Below, piece after piece: positions 60,188-64,000 of a stretch of 64,000 bases of DNA (position 1 is the first letter of the stretch; each line of letters opens with the position of its first letter). The notes below the pieces were generated by a model that was not told where the DNA came from, ran no database searches, and worked only from the letters and a program-made list of their open reading frames with translations. The stretch is from Actinomadura sp. DC4 (lineage in GTDB: Bacteria > Actinomycetota > Actinomycetes > Streptosporangiales > Streptosporangiaceae). The position numbers were made by a program, and so were the translations under genes. The stretch is from contig NZ_JAUEQY010000004.1 of assembly GCF_030406325.1 (NCBI RefSeq), forward strand, positions 62,001-126,000, read 5' to 3'.

Positions 60188-61105
60188 TCAGATCCCGCGG
60201 CCGGTCGCGTGCGCGAGCCGGAGCACGCGGTCCGCGCTGAGCAGCCGGAACGACACCAGCAGGGCGAGGTACGCGCGGCGCTCACGCCAGGAGTTGCGGA
60301 GCGTGCGCACCGCCCAGGAGCGGGCCGCCGGGCGTTCGCCCAGGGCCGCGTGGGCGAAGGCGATCTGGCCCTGCACCCGGGCCAGGCCGCGCGGGTCGTC
60401 GGCGAACCCCGGGTGCTTGCGCAGGAGATACTGCAGCGCGTCGCTGATCGTGCGCCACTTGCGGTTGAAGTGCGACGTCCGTCCCCACAGGACGGTGACG
60501 AGCGGCTCGGCCACGACCGCGATCGGGCCGGCCTCGGCGGCCCGCAGCATCCAGTCGTAGTCCTCGGCGTAGCTGCCGGGGATCTCCTCGTCGACCAGGC
60601 CGATCTTGTCGAGGAACGCCGCGCGGCGGACCACGACGGTGGACGGATGGGCCTCCATCACCCGGCGGCGCAGCAGCTCGGTGTGCGTCACGTCCTCCGG
60701 GCGCGGCACTCGCGTGATCGTCTTGTCTCCGTAGCTGACGTGGATGCCCGACACGGCGACGTCGGCGCCGGTCTCGGCGAGCCGCGCGGCCTGGAGCCGC
60801 AGCTTGGCCGGCAGCCACTCGTCATCGTCGTCGCAGAACGCCAGGAGCTCGCCCGAGGCGGCCGCCGCGCCGGCGTTGCGCGCGCCGGCCAGGCCCGGGG
60901 TACGGGAGTTCGTGACGACGGTGACCGGGCGATCGGAGTCGTCCCGGGCCAGCGCCGGATCCGGCTCGGCCTGGTCGAAGACCACGACGCACTGGACGGA
61001 CGCGGGGTAGTCCTGGGCGCGTACGGCCGCGATCGCCCGCGCGAGCAGCTCCGGGCGGTCGTGCGTGGCGACGATGACGGAGACGGACGGGAACTCGGGG
61101 CTCAC
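60188..61105 (-). CDS. GT2 glycosyltransferase
   Basis: 305 residues from GTG. SVIVATHDRPELLARAIAAV, NAGAAAASGELLAFCDDDDEWLP (metal-binding DDDD) and DYDWMLRAAEAG. No membrane helix. GTG start overlaps the Wzc-like gene's stop by 4 nt. Adds one sugar of the repeat unit; donor unknown. Confidence 0.9.
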   Translation of the reverse strand: MSPEFPSVSVIVATHDRPELLARAIAAVRAQDYPASVQCVVVFDQAEPDPALARDDSDRPVTVVTNSRTPGLAGARNAGAAAASGELLAFCDDDDEWLPAKLRLQAARLAETGADVAVSGIHVSYGDKTITRVPRPEDVTHTELLRRRVMEAHPSTVVVRRAAFLDKIGLVDEEIPGSYAEDYDWMLRAAEAGPIAVVAEPLVTVLWGRTSHFNRKWRTISDALQYLLRKHPGFADDPRGLARVQGQIAFAHAALGERPAARSWAVRTLRNSWRERRAYLALLVSFRLLSADRVLRLAHATGRGI

Positions 61106-62523
61106 GACGCTTCCTTCGACTGAGTGATCACGATCCCGCGCGGGGGAGCGCCGGCGCTGATGAGGTGGGCGATGGCCGCGGTGAGCGGCCGGTCGGTGAC
61201 CTTCTTGAGCGCGATGGTCACCACGGTGATGTCGGACAGGGCGGCCAGCGTGACCGCCTCGGCGGTGTCGAGCGGCGGGCCCGAGATGACGACCACGCCC
61301 GCGCCCTGGTGCGCCTGTTCCACCGCGTCGGCCAGGCCGCGGTCGCCGTAGTTGACCGCCAGCGCGACCACGCGGAAGGACCCGAGCCCGTCGTCCTGCT
61401 CGCCCTCCCACGGGTCCTCGGGGGGATGGACGGGCAACTGGTCGTCCGCCACCCGCAGGAGGGTCGTCGGCGCGCCGCCGTGCGCGAACGCCGCGGCCAC
61501 GCTGACCGCGACGGCGTCGGCGGTGTCGCCGGGCATGCCGGTGAGGAGCACGGTCCGCGCGTCCTCGGCGAAGGCCAGGTTACGCAGCCGCCGTCCGGAG
61601 TCGGCGAGGTCCTCCCGGCCCGTGTCGGTCAGGATCGGCACCGGGATCCGCCGTCGTACGTCACGGGCGAAGCTCAGGCGGCGCGGGCGCCGGTCGCGGA
61701 CCAGGCCGACGACGATCCCGGCGAGCAGCCCGATCCCCATCCCGGACGTGCGGTTGACGTCCGAGCCCGGGTCGTCCGGGTGGGTCGGCTTCTTCGCGGT
61801 GCTCACGACCTCGGCGAACTGGTCGGTGAAGCGCAGCTGCTTCTTCGCGTCCATGATCTGCCGCTGGATCGCCTGGCGGCGGGTGCGCGCGGTGATGCGG
61901 CTCATCTCGTACTTGTTGGCCGGTAGCACCTTCAGCTCGGCCTCCAGGACGGTGAGCCGCCGGTTGACCGTCTGGCGGTCGCGGGTCTGGTACTGCCCGA
62001 TGACGCGGTCGCGCAGCTTGATGAAGCCCCGCGCCAGCGTGCGGGCGCCCTGCCGCGCGTTGCTGGGCCGGTTGGCGCGGACGCCGATGACCAGGACGCG
62101 GGAGTACGCCGAGGCGGTGACGGTCACGCGCTCGGCGAGCTCGTCGCCCGAGACCTTGAAGCCCGGCACGCGCTTGAGCTGTTCGAGCACCGAGCCCGAC
62201 TTCACCAGCTGCGCCTCGGTGTCCATGGTGTCGAGGATGGGCTTCTGGTCGATCGCGGCGTACGGCCCGTCCGCCAGGGGCGGCAGCCCGGACTCGATCG
62301 CCACCGGCGGGCACAGCACGCTCACCGTCGCGGTGTAGGCGTGGTGCGAGGTCGCCGAGCGGACCATGCCGCCGACGGCCCCGAGCGCGAGCGCGAGGAG
62401 CAGGACCGGCCACTGCCGGCGTACGAAACCGGAGTAGCGGCCCAGGCGCACGGCGTCGACCGGCGCCGGCTCGTCGGCGGGGGTGACGAGCGGCGTCTCG
62501 CGTACGGGCGTCAGCGACGCCAC
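61102..62523 (-). CDS. Second Wzc-like chain-length protein lacking a P-loop
   Basis: 473 residues from GTG. TM1 (about 34-52), Wzz region with coiled coil (about 120-225), TM2 in GMGIGLLAGIVVGLV (about 258), then a kinase-like domain where Walker A is VLLTGMPGDTADAVAVSVAA, lacking the Gly-Lys-Ser/Thr, and Walker B is VVVISGPPLD. No Tyr tail. Unlike the first copy it has no long Gln/Pro tail. Start overlaps the sulfotransferase end by 13 nt. Confidence 0.8.
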   Translation of the reverse strand: MASLTPVRETPLVTPADEPAPVDAVRLGRYSGFVRRQWPVLLLALALGAVGGMVRSATSHHAYTATVSVLCPPVAIESGLPPLADGPYAAIDQKPILDTMDTEAQLVKSGSVLEQLKRVPGFKVSGDELAERVTVTASAYSRVLVIGVRANRPSNARQGARTLARGFIKLRDRVIGQYQTRDRQTVNRRLTVLEAELKVLPANKYEMSRITARTRRQAIQRQIMDAKKQLRFTDQFAEVVSTAKKPTHPDDPGSDVNRTSGMGIGLLAGIVVGLVRDRRPRRLSFARDVRRRIPVPILTDTGREDLADSGRRLRNLAFAEDARTVLLTGMPGDTADAVAVSVAAAFAHGGAPTTLLRVADDQLPVHPPEDPWEGEQDDGLGSFRVVALAVNYGDRGLADAVEQAHQGAGVVVISGPPLDTAEAVTLAALSDITVVTIALKKVTDRPLTAAIAHLISAGAPPRGIVITQSKEAS

Positions 62524-63353
62524 GGGGGGACCTCGCCCAGCAGGGCAGTGAGCCGTGCGTCGTGTGGCGCGAAGTAGTCGGCCAGGCGCGTCTGCAGCGC
62601 TTCGGAGAGCGGCGAGCCCGGCCGCGCGTTGTGCCGCTCGAACGTGGCCGGCCGCCAGCGCGGAAGGTCCAGGAAGTCGACGATCCCGTCGAAGCAGGGC
62701 TCGGGCTCGGAGAAGAAGTCCTCGGCGAACGCCACGTGCACCCGGTCGCGGCCGAACAGGTCGAACAGCACCTGGAGCTGGTCGGCGTAGTGACCGCGGT
62801 CGAGGTAGGAGTGGTGGCGGTGGCTGTAGCTCACGTAGCCGGGCTCGGCCTTGATCCGCTCGACCTCGCCGGCGAGGCGCTCGGGCTCGAGGTCGAGGGC
62901 GCGCTCGAACGAGGTCTCGGTCTCGAAGCCGCGGGCCACCTCGTGCTTGTGCGCGGAGTAGGCGCGCTCGACGGGCTCGCGGAGCAGGACGAGGAGCTTC
63001 ACCCCGGGCAGGTCGGCGGCGATGCGGTCCGGGGCCAGCGGGTGGTGCATGTAGTAGCCGGCCGACTCGAACGCCAGCCGCGAGCCGCGGCGCACCGGGA
63101 AGTGCCCGCGATACCACTCCTGCCCGCGCCCGTAGTTGACGTCGAAGTAGTGCACGCCCTTGTGGAGGTTGGGCTGGGCGACGTCGGGGTGCCCGGCGAG
63201 CGCGCGGAACAGCGAGGTCGTGCCGCCGCGCTGCGTGCCGACCAGCAGGAACTCCGGCAGCATGCGGATCCCGGAGCTGAGCCGCCCGGCCGTACGGGTG
63301 AGCGTACGGCCGCCCTCCTTCATCCACTGCGGTGCGTCGCGTCGCGAGATCAT
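62511..63353 (-). CDS. PAPS-dependent sulfotransferase
   Basis: 280 residues. The 5'-phosphosulfate loop is LLVGTQRGGTTSLFRAL (about 35-50) and the 3'-phosphate motif is LLREPVERAYSAHKHEV (about 121-137), as in heparan-sulfate-type sulfotransferases. It transfers sulfate from PAPS to a hydroxyl or amine of a glycan. ATG overlaps the upstream phosphotransferase gene by 4 nt. With cysQ-cysD-cysN 13 kb away it supports a sulfated polymer. Confidence 0.88.
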   Translation of the reverse strand: MISRRDAPQWMKEGGRTLTRTAGRLSSGIRMLPEFLLVGTQRGGTTSLFRALAGHPDVAQPNLHKGVHYFDVNYGRGQEWYRGHFPVRRGSRLAFESAGYYMHHPLAPDRIAADLPGVKLLVLLREPVERAYSAHKHEVARGFETETSFERALDLEPERLAGEVERIKAEPGYVSYSHRHHSYLDRGHYADQLQVLFDLFGRDRVHVAFAEDFFSEPEPCFDGIVDFLDLPRWRPATFERHNARPGSPLSEALQTRLADYFAPHDARLTALLGEVPPWRR

Positions 63354-64000
63354 GCCGTCCTCCCGGCGTTGGCGTACAGCAGGTCGAGGAGCGCGGCCGC
63401 CTGGGCCCGCAGCGGCTCGCCCAGGTCGCCCTGGGCGGCGCGGAGGTAGCGGCGCGTGAGTTCGAGGACGTAGAGCTCGGTGGTGATCGCGGCGGTCCGC
63501 CCCCGCTGGCCGAGCGGGGCGAGCAGGCCCGCGTCGGGCCAGGCGTCGTACCCGCCGCCGGTCTGCGACCGGTAGTGCAGCAGGTCGAGGCCGGCCGGGA
63601 CGTCGGGGTCGTACCGCTCCCAGTCCCAGAGCTGGAGGCGGCCACCGTGCCAGGCCATGTTCCACGGGGTCCAGTCGCCGTGCCAGGCGCCGAAGTCCAC
63701 CTCGTCGCCGCCGTACGCCTCGCCGATGCGCCCGGCCGCGTCGGCGAGCCGTTTGCGCTGGTCGGGATCGTCGAGTGGCACGTCGGCGAACCGCGGCCAG
63801 AAGGAGCTCGAGGCCAGGGGCACGCGGCGCGTCGCGCCGGTCAGCTCGCGCATCGCCGCGACCGGGGCGCCGGGGCGCGGCCGGAGCGACAGCGCGCGGG
63901 TCGGCAGGGGAGTGAGGACCAGCAGGCTCATGTCGCGCCACTCGCCGTGGTGCAGGACGCGCGGCACGCGGAGGCGCTCGAAGGAGCGCCCGGCGAGCCG
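63350..64000 (-). CDS. Aminoglycoside/choline-type phosphotransferase, 3' part
   Basis: The gene enters from the right edge; 216 residues are visible and the reading frame is open to the window end. AWHGDWTPWNMAWHGG is the Brenner catalytic motif (HGDxxxxN) and LQLWDWERYDPDVPAGLDLLHY holds the metal-binding Asp/Glu. The N-terminal ATP-binding lobe is outside. It probably phosphorylates a small molecule or sugar of the polymer pathway; an antibiotic resistance role is possible but unsupported. Confidence 0.8.
   Translation of the reverse strand, partial: RLAGRSFERLRVPRVLHHGEWRDMSLLVLTPLPTRALSLRPRPGAPVAAMRELTGATRRVPLASSSFWPRFADVPLDDPDQRKRLADAAGRIGEAYGGDEVDFGAWHGDWTPWNMAWHGGRLQLWDWERYDPDVPAGLDLLHYRSQTGGGYDAWPDAGLLAPLGQRGRTAAITTELYVLELTRRYLRAAQGDLGEPLRAQAAALLDLLYANAGRTA

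Noticed and set aside
63350-64000. Aminoglycoside resistance gene
   Set aside because: The Brenner motif defines the kinase superfamily only; the gene is within a polysaccharide operon and no resistance subfamily features are visible.

Overview
The window is high-GC actinobacterial DNA with dense, often overlapping genes, frequent GTG/TTG starts and no insertion sequence, prophage or CRISPR array that I can see. The housekeeping blocks metG-tatD / rsmA-ispE-ABC-F and tRNA-Gln-glmU-prs-rplY-pth, an F420-type PPOX oxidoreductase, a CU044_5270-family protein and a DUF5519 (luciferase-domain) protein fit an actinomycete of the Streptosporangiales/Thermomonosporaceae type. That placement is inferred from gene content only.

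Layout. 0-8 kb: two tandem LytR-CpsA-Psr proteins (the first only as a 3' end), a histidine kinase and response regulator placed tail to tail, and a two-gene wall glycopolymer operon (GT2-TagF fusion plus GT4). 8-25 kb: mostly single genes, including a DUF5519 protein, a PLP dehydratase, a Uma2 protein, CorA, a protein O-mannosyltransferase, rsmI, a GT-C membrane protein divergent from a DPM1-like GT2, a sigma factor/CU044_5270 pair fused by an internal deletion, a CDP-alcohol phosphotransferase, metG-tatD, a sortase-anchored protein, and an intact SigE-type sigma factor with its membrane partner. 25-31 kb: rsmA-ispE, an ABC-F ATPase, an amidase and a DUF488 gene that runs antisense into marR. 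31-37 kb: a response regulator/kinase pair divergent from a four-gene lipoprotein/adaptor/ABC export operon. 37-41 kb: a nine-unit degenerate tandem array, small metabolic genes, a TetR regulator, an acyl-CoA desaturase with a clear operator, and a long G-rich non-coding tract ending at tRNA-Gln(TTG). 41-45.6 kb: glmU, prs, rplY, pth.

45.8-64 kb looks like an extracellular polysaccharide locus interrupted by an oxidoreductase and an epoxide hydrolase. A polyprenyl-phosphate sugar transferase heads an operon with cysQ, cysD and cysN, which form APS and recycle PAP. Further right are two Wzc-like chain-length proteins with eroded P-loops, a flippase, a ParB-like/methyltransferase fusion, a GH26-like hydrolase, an Alg14/Alg13-type split glycosyltransferase, a GT2, a PAPS-type sulfotransferase and a partial phosphotransferase. 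The simplest reading is a sulfated exopolysaccharide pathway with its own sulfate activation genes. No APS kinase (cysC) is visible in the window.

Other points of interest are a 17-codon leader ORF with a perfect Shine-Dalgarno before the epoxide hydrolase, a second tandem repeat between rplY and pth, a 15-bp MarR operator, and a TetR regulator with a Lys/Ala-rich tail.
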